Shown: piece by piece, positions 1-8,120 of the stretch
Layout: every line of letters starts with the position of its first letter
Numbering within the stretch: the stretch's first letter is position 1
From: DASPKT01 sp035627915
GTDB lineage: Bacteria > Pseudomonadota > Alphaproteobacteria > Azospirillales > Azospirillaceae
DNA length: 17,161 nt
Assembly (NCBI GenBank): GCA_035627915.1
Contig: DASPKT010000317.1
Coordinates: 1-17,161, forward strand
Direction: 5' to 3'
Translations under genes and position numbers: made by a program
Notes under the pieces: model-generated
What the model saw: only the letters and a program-made list of their open reading frames with translations
Told to the model about the DNA's origin: nothing
The model's database searches: none

Positions 1-914
1 TGGCGAACAACCTGGCCCTGCCGCTGGCCTGGAACGAGAGCAACAGCGTCAGCCTGTTCAGCGGTGTGCAGGACGCGATGACGGAATGGTGGTACGGCCA
101 CAACGCGGTGGGCTTCTTCCTGACTGCGGGCTTCCTGGGCATGATGTACTACTTCATCCCGAAGGCGGCGGGCCGGCCGGTCTATTCGTACCGGCTGTCG
201 ATCATCCACTTCTGGGCCCTGATCTTCCTCTACATCTGGGCCGGCCCGCACCACCTGCACTACACGGCGCTGCCGGACTGGACGCAGACGCTGGGCATGG
301 TGTTCTCGGTCATGCTGTGGATGCCCTCCTGGGGCGGCATGATCAACGGGATCATGACCCTGTCGGGCGCCTGGGACAAGCTGCGCACCGACGCCTCCCT
401 GCGCTTCTCGGTCACCGCCGTCGGCTTCTACGGCATGAGCACCTTCGAGGGGCCGGTCATGTCGGTGAAGGCGGTCAACGGCCTCAGCCACTACACCGAC
501 TGGACCATCGGCCACGTGCACTCCGGCGCCCTGGGCTGGGTCGCCTTCGTCAGCTTCGGCATGGTCTACTACCTGGTGCCCGTGCTGTGGCGGCGGAAGG
601 CCATGTGGAGCCAGGCGCTGGTCGAGTGGCACTTCTGGGTCTCGACCCTGGGCATCGTCCTCTACATCACCGCCATGTGGGTCAGCGGCATCATGCAGGG
701 CCTGATGTGGCGCGCCTACGACGAGCTGGGCTTCCTCCAGTACTCCTTCGTGGAGACGGTGGCCGCCATGCACCCCTACTACGTGATCCGCGCCATGGGC
801 GGCCTGCTGTTCCTGACCGGCGCCCTGCTGATGGCCTACAACCTGATCCGCACGGTGAAGAGCGGCGAGGCGGTCGAGCCGCACGCCCTTCCCGCCGCGG
901 TCCCGGCCGAGTGA
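1..914 (+). CDS. ccoN: cbb3-type cytochrome c oxidase subunit I (CcoN), 3' part only
   Basis: This is the catalytic subunit of the high-affinity cbb3 oxidase, which reduces O2 to water in the inner membrane and pumps protons. The gene runs in from the left edge; reading starts with the codon at base 3 and about 303 C-terminal residues remain. Several hydrophobic helices are visible. Key residues match the known CcoN layout: the tyrosine codon at 231-233 lies six residues before the His-His pair at 249-254 (Tyr/His crosslink helix and CuB ligands), and the H-V-H at 513-521 supplies the heme b3 and low-spin heme b ligands. The N-terminal low-spin heme ligand and third CuB histidine lie outside the window. 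It is the first gene of ccoNOQP, with a 16-base gap to ccoO containing a good ribosome site (GAGGAAAGGGA). Identification is very secure. Confidence 0.97.
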   Translation, partial: ANNLALPLAWNESNSVSLFSGVQDAMTEWWYGHNAVGFFLTAGFLGMMYYFIPKAAGRPVYSYRLSIIHFWALIFLYIWAGPHHLHYTALPDWTQTLGMVFSVMLWMPSWGGMINGIMTLSGAWDKLRTDASLRFSVTAVGFYGMSTFEGPVMSVKAVNGLSHYTDWTIGHVHSGALGWVAFVSFGMVYYLVPVLWRRKAMWSQALVEWHFWVSTLGIVLYITAMWVSGIMQGLMWRAYDELGFLQYSFVETVAAMHPYYVIRAMGGLLFLTGALLMAYNLIRTVKSGEAVEPHALPAAVPAE

Positions 915-930
915 GGAAAGGGACCAAGCC

Positions 931-1656
931 ATGAAGTTCAGTCACGCCCTCATCGAGAAGAACGTCCTCCTCCTCACCGTGCTGTCGCTGATCACGATCT
1001 CGATCGGCGGGCTGGTGCAGATCGTCCCGCTGTTCACCGTGGAGACCACCATCGAGCGGGTGGAGGGCGTGCGCCCCTACTCGCCGCTGGAGCTCGCCGG
1101 GCGGAACATCTACGTCCGCGAGGGCTGCTACACCTGCCACAGCCAGATGATCCGCACCTTCCGCGACGAGGTGGAGCGGTACGGCCACTACAGCCTGGCG
1201 GCGGAGAGCATGTTCGACCATCCGTTCCAGTGGGGCTCCAAGCGCACCGGGCCCGACCTGGCCCGCGTCGGCGGCAAGTACTCCAACGACTGGCACGTCG
1301 CCCACCTGGAGGATCCGCGCGCCCTGGTGCCGGAGTCGGTCATGCCGGGCTACGCCTTCCTGTCGGACCGGGTGCTGCGCACCGACGACATCAAGGACCA
1401 CCTGGCCGCCAACCGCGCGGTCGGCGTGCCCTACGACGACGCGATGCTGGACGCGGCCCTGGCCGACCTGAAGGCCCAGGCCGATCCCGAGGCGGACGGC
1501 GCCGGCCTGCTGAAGCGCTACCCGAAGGCGGTCGTGGCCGACTTCGACAGCGACCGCGCCAAGCTGACGGAGATGGACGCGCTGGTGGCCTACCTGCAGA
1601 TGCTGGGCACGCTGGTGAAGTTCAGCGACGTCTCGCCCGAAGACCTCAAGCAGTGA
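931..1656 (+). CDS. ccoO: cbb3-type cytochrome c oxidase subunit II (CcoO), mono-heme c
   Basis: CcoO is the membrane-anchored mono-heme cytochrome c subunit that passes electrons to CcoN. The 241-residue protein has a usual length for the family. One N-terminal membrane helix (about residues 12-34) is followed by a periplasmic domain with a single heme c motif C-Y-T-C-H at residues 66-70. M138 in a V-M-P-G context is the likely distal heme ligand. The ATG at 931 is preceded by a purine-rich ribosome site at 914-924 and fits the family N-terminus (a short cytoplasmic stretch reading KFSHALIEKN before the helix). It sits between ccoN and ccoQ in the same operon. Confidence 0.97.
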   Translation: MKFSHALIEKNVLLLTVLSLITISIGGLVQIVPLFTVETTIERVEGVRPYSPLELAGRNIYVREGCYTCHSQMIRTFRDEVERYGHYSLAAESMFDHPFQWGSKRTGPDLARVGGKYSNDWHVAHLEDPRALVPESVMPGYAFLSDRVLRTDDIKDHLAANRAVGVPYDDAMLDAALADLKAQADPEADGAGLLKRYPKAVVADFDSDRAKLTEMDALVAYLQMLGTLVKFSDVSPEDLKQ

Positions 1657-1667
1657 GCGAGGCCGCC

Positions 1668-1850
1668 ATGACCGAGTTCTACGAGATCCTCCGCCAGCTC
1701 TGGCTGGTCTGGTTCATGGGGCTGTTCGTCGGCATCGTCGCCTGGGCCTACTGGCCCTCGCGCCGGCAGCGCCTGCAGTCCCTGGGCCACATCCCGCTCA
1801 ACGACGACCCGCTGTTTGACGAGGGGGCGCACGCCCCCGGTTCGAGGTGA
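1668..1850 (+). CDS. ccoQ: cbb3 oxidase small subunit (CcoQ/FixQ)
   Basis: A 60-residue protein with one membrane helix (about residues 11-28) and a basic stretch after it (S-R-R-Q-R), as usual for CcoQ. The family is thought to stabilise the CcoNOP complex and the interaction with CcoP; it carries no cofactor. The ATG at 1668 lies 11 bases after the ccoO stop, with a GCGAGG-like ribosome site. The 6-base spacing to ccoP supports translational linkage. A longer open frame extends upstream through ccoO, but those codons are only a shadow of ccoO. The C-terminal tail reads D-P-L-F-D-E-G, acidic as in many homologs. The call rests on position plus topology, which together are strong. Confidence 0.92.
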   Translation: MTEFYEILRQLWLVWFMGLFVGIVAWAYWPSRRQRLQSLGHIPLNDDPLFDEGAHAPGSR

Positions 1851-1856
1851 CGTGCC

Positions 1857-2726
1857 ATGCCGACCAAGATCGAGAAGGACGAGATTTCCGGCCGGGAGAC
1901 CACCGGCCATGAATGGGATGGCATCAAGGAGCTGAACACGCCCCTGCCGAAATGGTGGCTGTACAGCTTCTACGCCTCCATCCTGTTCTCGGCGGTGTAC
2001 GTCGTGCTCTACCCGGCCTGGCCGACGCTCTCCTCCCACACCGAGGGGCTGCTGGGCTGGACCCAGCGCAAGGAGCTGGCGGCGGGGCTGGAGGCGGAGA
2101 AGGCGCGCGTCGCCCCGATGCTGGACCGCATCGCCCAGACGCCGGTGGAGGAGCTGGTGAAGGACCCCGGGATGATGGGGTTCGTCCAGGCCGCCGGCCG
2201 CCGCGCCTTCGCCGACAACTGCGCCGGCTGCCACGGGGCCGGCGGCGCCGGCGCCAAGGGCTTCCCCACGCTGGCCGACGACGACTGGCTGTGGGGCGGC
2301 TCGCCGGAGCAGGTGCTGCATACGGTGGCCTACGGCGTGCGCAACGGCAACGAGGAGGCCCGCCTCTCCGACATGCCGCGCTTCGGCGCCGACGGCATGC
2401 TGACCGCGGCGCAGATCGCCGACGTGTCGGAGCACGTGCTGTCGCTGTCCGGCACCGCCACCGACGTCACGGCCGCCGGCCGGGGCGCCGCCGTCTATGC
2501 CGAGAACTGCGCCGCCTGCCACGGCGAGCGCGGCGAGGGCAACCAGGAGATGGGCGCCCCGCGGCTGAATGACGCGATCTGGCTCTACGGCGGCGACAAG
2601 GCCAGCGTGGTGGAGACCGTCACCTTCGCCCGCCGCGGCAGCATGCCCGCCTGGGCCGAGCGCCTGGACCCCGCCACCGTCAAGCTGCTGGCGGCCTACG
2701 TCCACGGGCTGGGCGGCGGTAAATAG
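1857..2726 (+). CDS. ccoP: cbb3-type cytochrome c oxidase subunit III (CcoP), di-heme c
   Basis: CcoP is the di-heme cytochrome c subunit and electron entry point of the oxidase. The protein has 289 residues, a usual length. A cytoplasmic N-terminus (with the family-typical T-G-H-E-W-D-G-I-K-E-L-N-T-P-L-P around 16-31) precedes a single membrane helix (about 33-56). Two cytochrome c domains follow, with C-A-G-C-H at 122-126 and C-A-A-C-H at 218-222. M173 (S-D-M-P) and M263 (G-S-M-P) are the likely distal ligands. The start at 1857 is served by GAGGTGA, which overlaps the ccoQ stop. It is the last gene of ccoNOQP; a long GC-rich hairpin follows directly. Confidence 0.97.
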   Translation: MPTKIEKDEISGRETTGHEWDGIKELNTPLPKWWLYSFYASILFSAVYVVLYPAWPTLSSHTEGLLGWTQRKELAAGLEAEKARVAPMLDRIAQTPVEELVKDPGMMGFVQAAGRRAFADNCAGCHGAGGAGAKGFPTLADDDWLWGGSPEQVLHTVAYGVRNGNEEARLSDMPRFGADGMLTAAQIADVSEHVLSLSGTATDVTAAGRGAAVYAENCAACHGERGEGNQEMGAPRLNDAIWLYGGDKASVVETVTFARRGSMPAWAERLDPATVKLLAAYVHGLGGGK

Positions 2727-2734
2727 CCGGGGCA

Positions 2735-2787
2735 GGACCTCCCCCGGGCTTCCCGCCACCCTTGGACAGGGGGTGGCGGGGAGGTCC
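2735..2787 (+). terminator. Long GC-rich hairpin after ccoP, candidate transcription terminator
   Basis: A ten-base perfect stem, CCCGCCACCC at 2752-2761 with GGGTGGCGGG at 2771-2780, closes a nine-base loop. An outer pairing of GGACCTCCCC (2735-2744) with GGGGAGGTCC (2778-2787) overlaps it by three bases on the right side. It starts nine bases after the ccoP stop. There is no T-run directly after it; the nearest (six T's) is near 2844. It could be a factor-assisted terminator or an mRNA 3'-end stabiliser. The hairpin is certain; the terminator role is inference. Confidence 0.5.
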
Positions 2788-2850
2788 GGGGTGAGGGGCG
2801 GCGCGACGGCGCACAGGACGCACGCGAGCCTCTCTTCACTTCCTTTTTTC

Positions 2851-2989
2851 GTCATTCCCGCGGAGGCGGGAATCCAGGCATTCAGCGTGCGACCACGCCG
2901 GGCGCAGGGGCGCCCACGTCACCGTCGGCACATCAATCCAGGCCGGATTGCCGGCTGAATGCCTGGACCCCCGCCTCCGCGGGGGTGAC
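2851..2989. repeat. REPIN-like paired-hairpin element, copy 1
   Basis: Two 36-base arms in inverted orientation (2851-2886 and 2954-2989) flank a 67-base centre. The arms agree at 32 of 36 positions when one is reverse-complemented. Each arm contains its own hairpin: TTCCCGC/GCGGGAA on the left and CCCCCGC/GCGGGGG on the right. The four arm differences are paired so that each hairpin stays intact. The left arm begins GTCATTCCCGCGGAGGCGGG, the start of a repeat style common in many proteobacterial genomes. Confidence 0.8.
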
Positions 2990-3200
2990 GGTCAGGTGGG
3001 TGGGGCAGGTGAGCTTCCGACTGGGGCGGCGGTGGCGGCGTGCGTGCTTCCGGCCGAGTTCAGCATGAGGACGTTTTCGCTGCTCCGGAACGGTGCGGCG
3101 TCGGCGGCCCGCTGCCAATGTGGCTGCCGGACACATCCGGCCTGGCATCCCCCGCCCCTCATGCTGGAGAGCACATCCCGGTTCGTTCTTCCCATGTTTC

Positions 3201-3289
3201 GACCGTCATTCCGGCGAAAGCCGGAATCCAGGGGGCGTTCGCGGTGGCGCTCGGGCCCCTGGGCCCCGGCCTCCGCCGGGGTGACGGTC
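3201..3289. repeat. REPIN-like paired-hairpin element, copy 2
   Basis: Inverted arms at 3201-3235 and 3255-3289 match at 27 of 35 positions. The left arm folds as TTCCGGC/GCCGGAA, the right as CCCCGGC/GCCGGGG. As in copy 1, an AT-closed hairpin is paired with a GC-closed one. Both outer ends read GACCGTCA. The centre is only 19 bases, so the two copies differ in spacing but share arm design and the GTCA...TCCAGG frame. Confidence 0.78.
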
Positions 3290-3398
3290 AACCGATATGA
3301 ACGCCCGCCGATGAGGGGGCTCCCGTGGCGGCACCCGCACCCCTGAAACCAAGGCGCCCGTTCCCCCTGCCGGGCGAATTGTTCCGCCGACCGCGAGA

Positions 3399-3440
3399 TT
3401 GATCTGGCTCAAGGCGGGGGTGGCGGGGCGGGCCTAAGGT
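3399..3440 (+). promoter_or_regulatory. FNR/FixK-type box and class II promoter of the ccoGHIS operon
   Basis: TTGATCTGGCTCAA at 3399-3412 matches the FNR/FixK consensus TTGAT-N4-ATCAA at nine of ten positions. TAAGGT at 3435-3440 is a plausible -10 element. Transcription starting near 3447 would put the box centre (3405.5) at about -41.5, the usual class II activator position. That placement makes a GTG at 3448 an unlikely start and favours the ATG at 3499 for ccoG. FNR/FixK control of cbb3 assembly genes is well established in alphaproteobacteria; the start site here is inferred. Confidence 0.72.
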
Positions 3441-3498
3441 CCGGGGCGTGGAGGGCCGGGAGGCCCGCTCCTTCCCCCGTTACCGGAGTCCGCGCGCG

Positions 3499-5037
3499 AT
3501 GGGCGCCCAGATCCTGGAAAAGCCGACCAAGCCGAAGCCGGCGCCGCAGAAGCCGGCGGCCGACGTGGTGCCCCTCTACGCCGACCGCGTGAAGGTCCAG
3601 CCGCGCTCGGTCAAGGGCTTCTACCGGACCGTCAAGTGGGCCGTGCTGGGCTTCTGCCTGGCCGTCTACTACCTGGTGCCCTGGCTGCGCTGGGACCGGG
3701 GGCCGGGTGCTCCCGACCAAGCGGTGCTGATCGACCTGACGGCGCCGCGCGCCTATTTCTTCGGGATCGAGATCTGGCCGCAGGAGGTCTACTTCATCAC
3801 CGGCCTGCTGGTGATGGGGTCGCTGGCGCTGTTCCTGGCGACCGCCCTGGCGGGCCGGCTCTGGTGCGGCTACGCCTGCCCGCAGACGGTCTGGACCGAC
3901 CTGTTCATGCTGGTGGAGCGCTGGATCGAGGGCGACCGCGGCGCCCGCATCCGCTTGGACAAGCAGCCGCTCTCCTGGCGCAAGGCCGGCCTGAAGACGG
4001 CCAAGCACGCCGTCTGGCTGCTGATCTCGCTCGCCACCGGCGGCGCCTGGGTCATGTATTTCGGCGACGCGCCGACGGTCGTGCGCGACTTCTTCACCGG
4101 CGCCGCCTCGCTGGAGCTGTACTTCTTCGTCGGGATGTTCACGGCCACCACCTACATCCTGGCCGGCTGGGCGCGCGAGCAGGTCTGCACCTACATGTGC
4201 CCGTGGCCGCGCTTCCAGGGCGCCATGCTGGACCGCCATTCCCTGGTCGTCACCTACCAGGCCTGGCGGGGCGAGCGGCGCGGGCCGCACAAGGCCGGCA
4301 CCTCCTGGGAGGGGCGGGGCGACTGCATCGACTGCGCGCAGTGCGTGGCGGTGTGCCCGACCGGCATCGACATCCGCGACGGCCAGCAGCTGGAGTGCAT
4401 CGGCTGCGGCCTCTGCATCGACAGCTGCAACGAGATCATGGACAAGGTCGGCCGTCCCCAGGGGCTGATCCGCTTCGACACGCTGGCGGCGCAGGAAGCC
4501 AAGGCGGCCGCCTCAATCGACCTGCTGGCGATGGCCGCCGAGGCCCGCGACGCCGCCACCGTCCGGCAGGAGCCCTGGCGGCTGCTGCGGCCGCGCGTGG
4601 TCATCTATGCCGGCCTGCTGGCGCTGACCGGCGTGACGATGCTGGCCGGGCTGATGCTGCGCACCACGGTGGAGGTCAGCGTGCTGCGCGACCGGGCGCC
4701 GCTGTTCGTGCAGCTCTCCGACGGCGGCATCCGCAACGCCTACACCCTGAAGATCCTGAACAAGCGGCGCGAGCGGCTGTCCTTCGCGCTGACCGCCGAG
4801 GGCATCGAGGGGGCGGTGCTGTCCGTCCAGGGCGCCGGCGAGGCCGCCCCCGGCGGTGCGGTGACCCTGGCCGCCGGCGCCGACGCGGTGGAGACCTTCC
4901 GGGTCTTCGTGACCGCGCCCAAGGCCGCCCTGGCCGGCGACACCACCCCGATCACCTTCCACCTGCGCGAGCCGACCCGCGACGAAGGCGCCGATTACGA
5001 CGCCGTCTTCCTGGGCCCGGCCGCCCGGCACAAGTGA
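3499..5037 (+). CDS. ccoG: Cytochrome c oxidase accessory protein CcoG (FixG/RdxA)
   Basis: CcoG is a polyferredoxin-like membrane protein; the family is known to act in copper handling (Cu(II) reduction) during cbb3 maturation. The 512-residue protein has several membrane helices (for example about 47-62, 98-120, 170-188, 205-225 and 385-402). Membrane-associated cysteine motifs C-G-Y-A-C-P (123-128) and C-T-Y-M-C-P (230-235) are present. A dicluster [4Fe-4S] domain carries C276, C279, C282, C286 and C300, C303, C306, C310. The periplasmic C-terminal domain (about 405-512) is the Ig-like fold typical of FixG. The ATG at 3499 is chosen over a GTG at 3448 because GGAG at 3485-3488 precedes it and the inferred transcript begins near 3447. 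It is first in ccoGHIS. Confidence 0.95.
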   Translation: MGAQILEKPTKPKPAPQKPAADVVPLYADRVKVQPRSVKGFYRTVKWAVLGFCLAVYYLVPWLRWDRGPGAPDQAVLIDLTAPRAYFFGIEIWPQEVYFITGLLVMGSLALFLATALAGRLWCGYACPQTVWTDLFMLVERWIEGDRGARIRLDKQPLSWRKAGLKTAKHAVWLLISLATGGAWVMYFGDAPTVVRDFFTGAASLELYFFVGMFTATTYILAGWAREQVCTYMCPWPRFQGAMLDRHSLVVTYQAWRGERRGPHKAGTSWEGRGDCIDCAQCVAVCPTGIDIRDGQQLECIGCGLCIDSCNEIMDKVGRPQGLIRFDTLAAQEAKAAASIDLLAMAAEARDAATVRQEPWRLLRPRVVIYAGLLALTGVTMLAGLMLRTTVEVSVLRDRAPLFVQLSDGGIRNAYTLKILNKRRERLSFALTAEGIEGAVLSVQGAGEAAPGGAVTLAAGADAVETFRVFVTAPKAALAGDTTPITFHLREPTRDEGADYDAVFLGPAARHK

Positions 5038-5048
5038 GGAGCCACCCC

Positions 5049-5543
5049 GTGGCCGCCACCGTCTCCGCCGCCTCGCGGCGCTCCCTCGTCCCCTGGTACT
5101 TCGCCGGGGGGCTGGGCCTGGTCGTCGCCGTCAACGGCGCCCTGGTCTACTTCTCCGTCAGCTCCTGGACCGGCCTCGCCGTGACCAAGCCGTACGAGCG
5201 CGGCATCCAGTACAACGCCGTTCTGGCCGAGCAGCGCCGGCAGGACTCGCTGGGCTGGTACTTCGAGGCGGCGTTCCGGCCCTCCGGGGAGCCGGGCCGC
5301 GGCATCGTGGAGGTGTCCGTCGCCGGGCTGGACGGCCTGCCGCTGGACGGGCTTTCCCTGGAGGGCCGCCTGGTCCGCCCGGTGGAGGTGCTGGACGACC
5401 AGCCGGTGGAGTTCCGCGCCGCCGGCGCCGGCCGCTACGTTGCCGCCGTCACGGCCCCTAAGGCCGGCCAGTGGGACCTGAAGCTGACCGCCCGCCGCGA
5501 CGGCGACCACTACGCCTTCAGCCACCGGCTGGTGATCCGATGA
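5049..5543 (+). CDS. ccoH: Cytochrome oxidase maturation protein CcoH (FixH family)
   Basis: CcoH is a small membrane protein needed for stable assembly of the cbb3 oxidase and contacts CcoN during maturation. Here it has 164 residues with one N-terminal helix (about 16-38) and a periplasmic domain. The FixH signature is clear: W-Y-F near 16-18, V-N-G at 28-30, then G-L-A-V-T-K-P-Y-E-R-G at 42-52 with Y-N shortly after. The start is a GTG at 5049 with GAGGAG at 5036-5041 overlapping the ccoG stop region; no in-frame ATG would keep the helix intact. The 3' end overlaps ccoI by ATGA, which suggests coupled translation. Confidence 0.92.
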   Translation: MAATVSAASRRSLVPWYFAGGLGLVVAVNGALVYFSVSSWTGLAVTKPYERGIQYNAVLAEQRRQDSLGWYFEAAFRPSGEPGRGIVEVSVAGLDGLPLDGLSLEGRLVRPVEVLDDQPVEFRAAGAGRYVAAVTAPKAGQWDLKLTARRDGDHYAFSHRLVIR

Positions 5544-7945
5544 GCCTCGCCCTCGACTACGCCGCCGGCCGGCCGCCGGCCGCCCGCGCCCGCACGGACG
5601 CGCTGTGCCGCCATTGCGGCCAGCCGGTCGCCGCCGCCGGCCAGGACTTCTGCTGCCGCGGCTGCGAGGGCGCCTTCGCGCTGATCCACGAGCTGGGGCT
5701 GGACGCCTACTACGCCCGCCGCGACGCCGCCGCCGGGACGGTGGCCGACGCCGCGGAGGCGCCGCGGCTGGACCTGGCGGCGCGGGTGGAGACCGCGCCG
5801 GACGGCAGCCGCTGCCTGCGCCTGCGGGTGGACGGGCTGACCTGCGGCGCCTGCGTCTGGCTGATCGAGAGCGCGCTTTCCCGCGAGGGCGTGGAGAGCG
5901 CGCGGGTGAACCTCACCACCCGCCGCCTGACCCTGCGCTGGCGGGGCGACGCGGAGATGGCCCAGCGCTTCGCCGGCATCGTGGCGCGGCTGGGCTACCG
6001 CTTGGCCCCGTTCGAGGCGCCGGTCGCCGACGACCCGGGGCGCGCCGCGGAGAAGGAACTGCTGCGCTGCATGGCGGTCGCCGGCTTCGCTGCCGCCAAC
6101 ATCATGCTGCTGTCGGTCTCCGTCTGGTCCGGCCACGTCCAGGGCATGGGGGAGGCGACGCGCACGCTCATGCACTGGCTGTCGGCCCTGGTGGCGCTGC
6201 CCACCGTCGTCTATGCCGGCCGGCCCTTCTTCCGCTCCGCCTACGCCGCACTCCGGGCCGGGCGCACCAACATGGACGTGCCGATCTCGCTGGGCGTCAC
6301 CCTGGCGAGCGGCATGAGCCTCGCCGTCACGCTGCAGCACGGCGACCATGCCTATTTCGACGGCGCCGTCATGCTGCTGTTCTTCCTGCTGATCGGCCGC
6401 TACCTGGACAGCCGCGCCCGCGGCCGGGCGCGCTCGGCGGCCGAGCACCTGCTGGCGCTGAACCGGGCGCCCGTCACGGTGCTGGAGGCCGACGGCACCG
6501 CCCGGGTCGCCGCCCCGTCCTCCGTGCCGGCCGGCGCCACCGTGCTGGTCGCAGCGGGCGAGCGGGTGGGCGTCGACGGCACCGTCCGCGACGGCGCCTC
6601 CGACCTGGACGCCAGCCTGGTGACGGGCGAGACGAAGCCGCAGGCGGCCGTGCCCGGGACCAGGGTCTTCGCCGGCATGGTGAACCTGACCGCGCCGCTG
6701 CGCCTGACCGTGACCGCCAGCGGCGAGGGCACGCTGCTGGCCGAGATCGTGCGGCTGATGGAGGCGGCGGAGCAGGGCAGGGCGCGGTTCGTGGCGCTGG
6801 CCGACCGGGTCGCGCGCTCCTACACGCCGGTCGTGCACACCCTTGCCTTGGCGACCTTCCTGGCCTGGATCACCATCGGCGGGATCACGTGGCAGCCGGC
6901 GCTGCTGATCGCCATCGCCGTGCTCATCATCACCTGTCCCTGCGCGCTGGCGCTGGCCGTGCCGGCGGTGCAGGTGGTGGCGAGCGAGCGGCTGATGGGG
7001 CGCGGCATCCTGCTGAAGTCCGCCACCGCGCTGGAGCGGCTGGCCGAGGTGGACACGGTCGTGTTCGACAAGACCGGGACGCTGACGCTGGGCCGTCCCG
7101 AGCTGCTGCCGGACCCGGGCCGCAGCGCGGACGACCTGGCGCTGGCCGCCGGCCTGGCCCGCGCCAGCCGCCACCCGCTGTCCCGGGCACTGGCCCGCGC
7201 CGCCGGCCCCGGCTACGTCGCCGAGGGCGTGCGCGAGGTGCCGGGCGCCGGGCTGGAGCTGGACACCGGGGAGGGCACGCTGCGCCTGGGCAGCCGGCGC
7301 TTCTGCGGCGTCGACCTGGCGCCGGAGCTGGAAGGGGCGGGGCCGGAGCTGTGGCTCGCCCGTCCCGGCCGGGAACCCGTCCGCTTCGCCTTCGCCGACC
7401 GCGCCCGCGCCGACGCAGCGGAGGTCGTGCGGGAGCTGCTGGCGAAGGGCTACCGGGTGGAGCTGCTGTCGGGCGACCGCGCGCCCACCGTGGCGGCGCT
7501 GGCGGCCGACCTCGGCATCGCCGTCTGGCGGGCCGGCGTCGACCCGCGCGGCAAGTGCGCCCGGCTGGCCGAGCTGCGCGCCGGCGGCGCCAAGGTGCTG
7601 ATGGTGGGCGACGGGCTGAACGACGCGGCGGCGCTGTCCGCGGCCGACGTCTCGGTCTCCCCCTCCAGCGCGGTGGACGTGGCGCAGACGGCGGCCGACG
7701 CGGTGTTCCAGGGCGACGCGCTCGCCCCCGTCACCGAGCTGCTGCACGTCGCCCGGCGCGCCCGCACGCTGGTGCGCCAGAACCTGGCCTTCACCCTGCT
7801 CTACAACCTGTGCGCCGTGCCCATCGCCATGCTGGGCCACGCCACCCCGCTCGTCGCCGCCGTCGCCATGTCCTCCTCCTCGCTGGTGGTCATGGGCAAC
7901 GCGATGCGCCTGTCCGGCCGCAAGGCCGCCGGAGGCAAAGCATGA
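5540..7945 (+). CDS. ccoI: Copper-translocating P1B-type ATPase CcoI (FixI)
   Basis: CcoI exports copper across the inner membrane for the CuB site of cbb3 oxidase. The 801-residue protein has a cysteine-rich N-terminus (C23-x2-C26, C38-C39-x2-C42) typical of CcoI. A heavy-metal-associated domain with C102-x2-C105 follows, then eight expected membrane helices and the CPx motif C466-P467-C468. The actuator motif T-G-E is at 362-364, the phosphorylated aspartate D510 lies in D-K-T-G-T-L-T, H545-P546 is the P1B-specific HP pair, and G-D-G-L-N-D occupies 690-695. All catalytic motifs are intact. The ATG at 5540 overlaps the ccoH stop, and its own stop overlaps ccoS, both as ATGA. Confidence 0.96.
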   Translation: MSLALDYAAGRPPAARARTDALCRHCGQPVAAAGQDFCCRGCEGAFALIHELGLDAYYARRDAAAGTVADAAEAPRLDLAARVETAPDGSRCLRLRVDGLTCGACVWLIESALSREGVESARVNLTTRRLTLRWRGDAEMAQRFAGIVARLGYRLAPFEAPVADDPGRAAEKELLRCMAVAGFAAANIMLLSVSVWSGHVQGMGEATRTLMHWLSALVALPTVVYAGRPFFRSAYAALRAGRTNMDVPISLGVTLASGMSLAVTLQHGDHAYFDGAVMLLFFLLIGRYLDSRARGRARSAAEHLLALNRAPVTVLEADGTARVAAPSSVPAGATVLVAAGERVGVDGTVRDGASDLDASLVTGETKPQAAVPGTRVFAGMVNLTAPLRLTVTASGEGTLLAEIVRLMEAAEQGRARFVALADRVARSYTPVVHTLALATFLAWITIGGITWQPALLIAIAVLIITCPCALALAVPAVQVVASERLMGRGILLKSATALERLAEVDTVVFDKTGTLTLGRPELLPDPGRSADDLALAAGLARASRHPLSRALARAAGPGYVAEGVREVPGAGLELDTGEGTLRLGSRRFCGVDLAPELEGAGPELWLARPGREPVRFAFADRARADAAEVVRELLAKGYRVELLSGDRAPTVAALAADLGIAVWRAGVDPRGKCARLAELRAGGAKVLMVGDGLNDAAALSAADVSVSPSSAVDVAQTAADAVFQGDALAPVTELLHVARRARTLVRQNLAFTLLYNLCAVPIAMLGHATPLVAAVAMSSSSLVVMGNAMRLSGRKAAGGKA

Positions 7946-8106
7946 ACAGCCTGCTCTTCCTCATCCCCGTCGCCCTGTTCCTGGGCCTGCTCGGCCTCGG
8001 CGCCTTCCTCTGGTCGGTCCGCTCCGGCCAGATGGAGGATCTGGACGGGGCGGGGACCCGCATCCTCTTCGACGACGACCGGCCCCTGCCGGCCAAGCAA
8101 TCCTGA
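7942..8106 (+). CDS. ccoS: cbb3 oxidase assembly protein CcoS
   Basis: A 54-residue protein with one membrane helix (about 3-25) followed by the family signature S-G-Q-M-E-D-L-D-G-A and R-I-L-F-D-D-D. CcoS is needed in Rhodobacter for insertion of heme b and CuB into the oxidase. It overlaps the ccoI stop by ATGA, so translation is probably coupled; GGAGG at 7930-7934 serves as ribosome site. Length and order (ccoG-H-I-S) are canonical. Confidence 0.93.
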   Translation: MNSLLFLIPVALFLGLLGLGAFLWSVRSGQMEDLDGAGTRILFDDDRPLPAKQS

Positions 8107-8120
8107 AGGAGAAGCCGCCC

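Larger units (their letters stand above)
2788..3398. other. Non-coding gap between ccoP and ccoG, rich in repeats
   Basis: About 600 bases without a convincing gene. Open frames here are short, have biased compositions and run through the inverted repeats, so they are not called. The gap holds two paired-hairpin repeat elements (2851-2989 and 3201-3289) with about 210 bases between them in which nothing is recognised. It ends at the FNR/FixK-type box that begins the ccoG promoter. Confidence 0.7.

Noticed and set aside
1712..1728. GTTC-N8-GTTC in ccoQ and a similar one near 1212 in ccoO
   Set aside because: Wrong spacing (8 instead of 7) and inside coding sequence.
3185..3199. GTTCTTCCCATGTTT as a LexA box
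   Set aside because: It has one mismatch to GTTC-N7-GTTC and lies in the repeat gap far from any gene start.
3448..3498. GTG-initiated 17-codon extension of ccoG
   Set aside because: It would start at the inferred transcription start with no ribosome site, and the residues are unlike FixG N-termini.
5510..7840. Long antisense open frame across ccoI
   Set aside because: It is composed of His/Gln/Gly/Arg-rich low-complexity sequence, the usual shadow of a GC-rich gene on the opposite strand.
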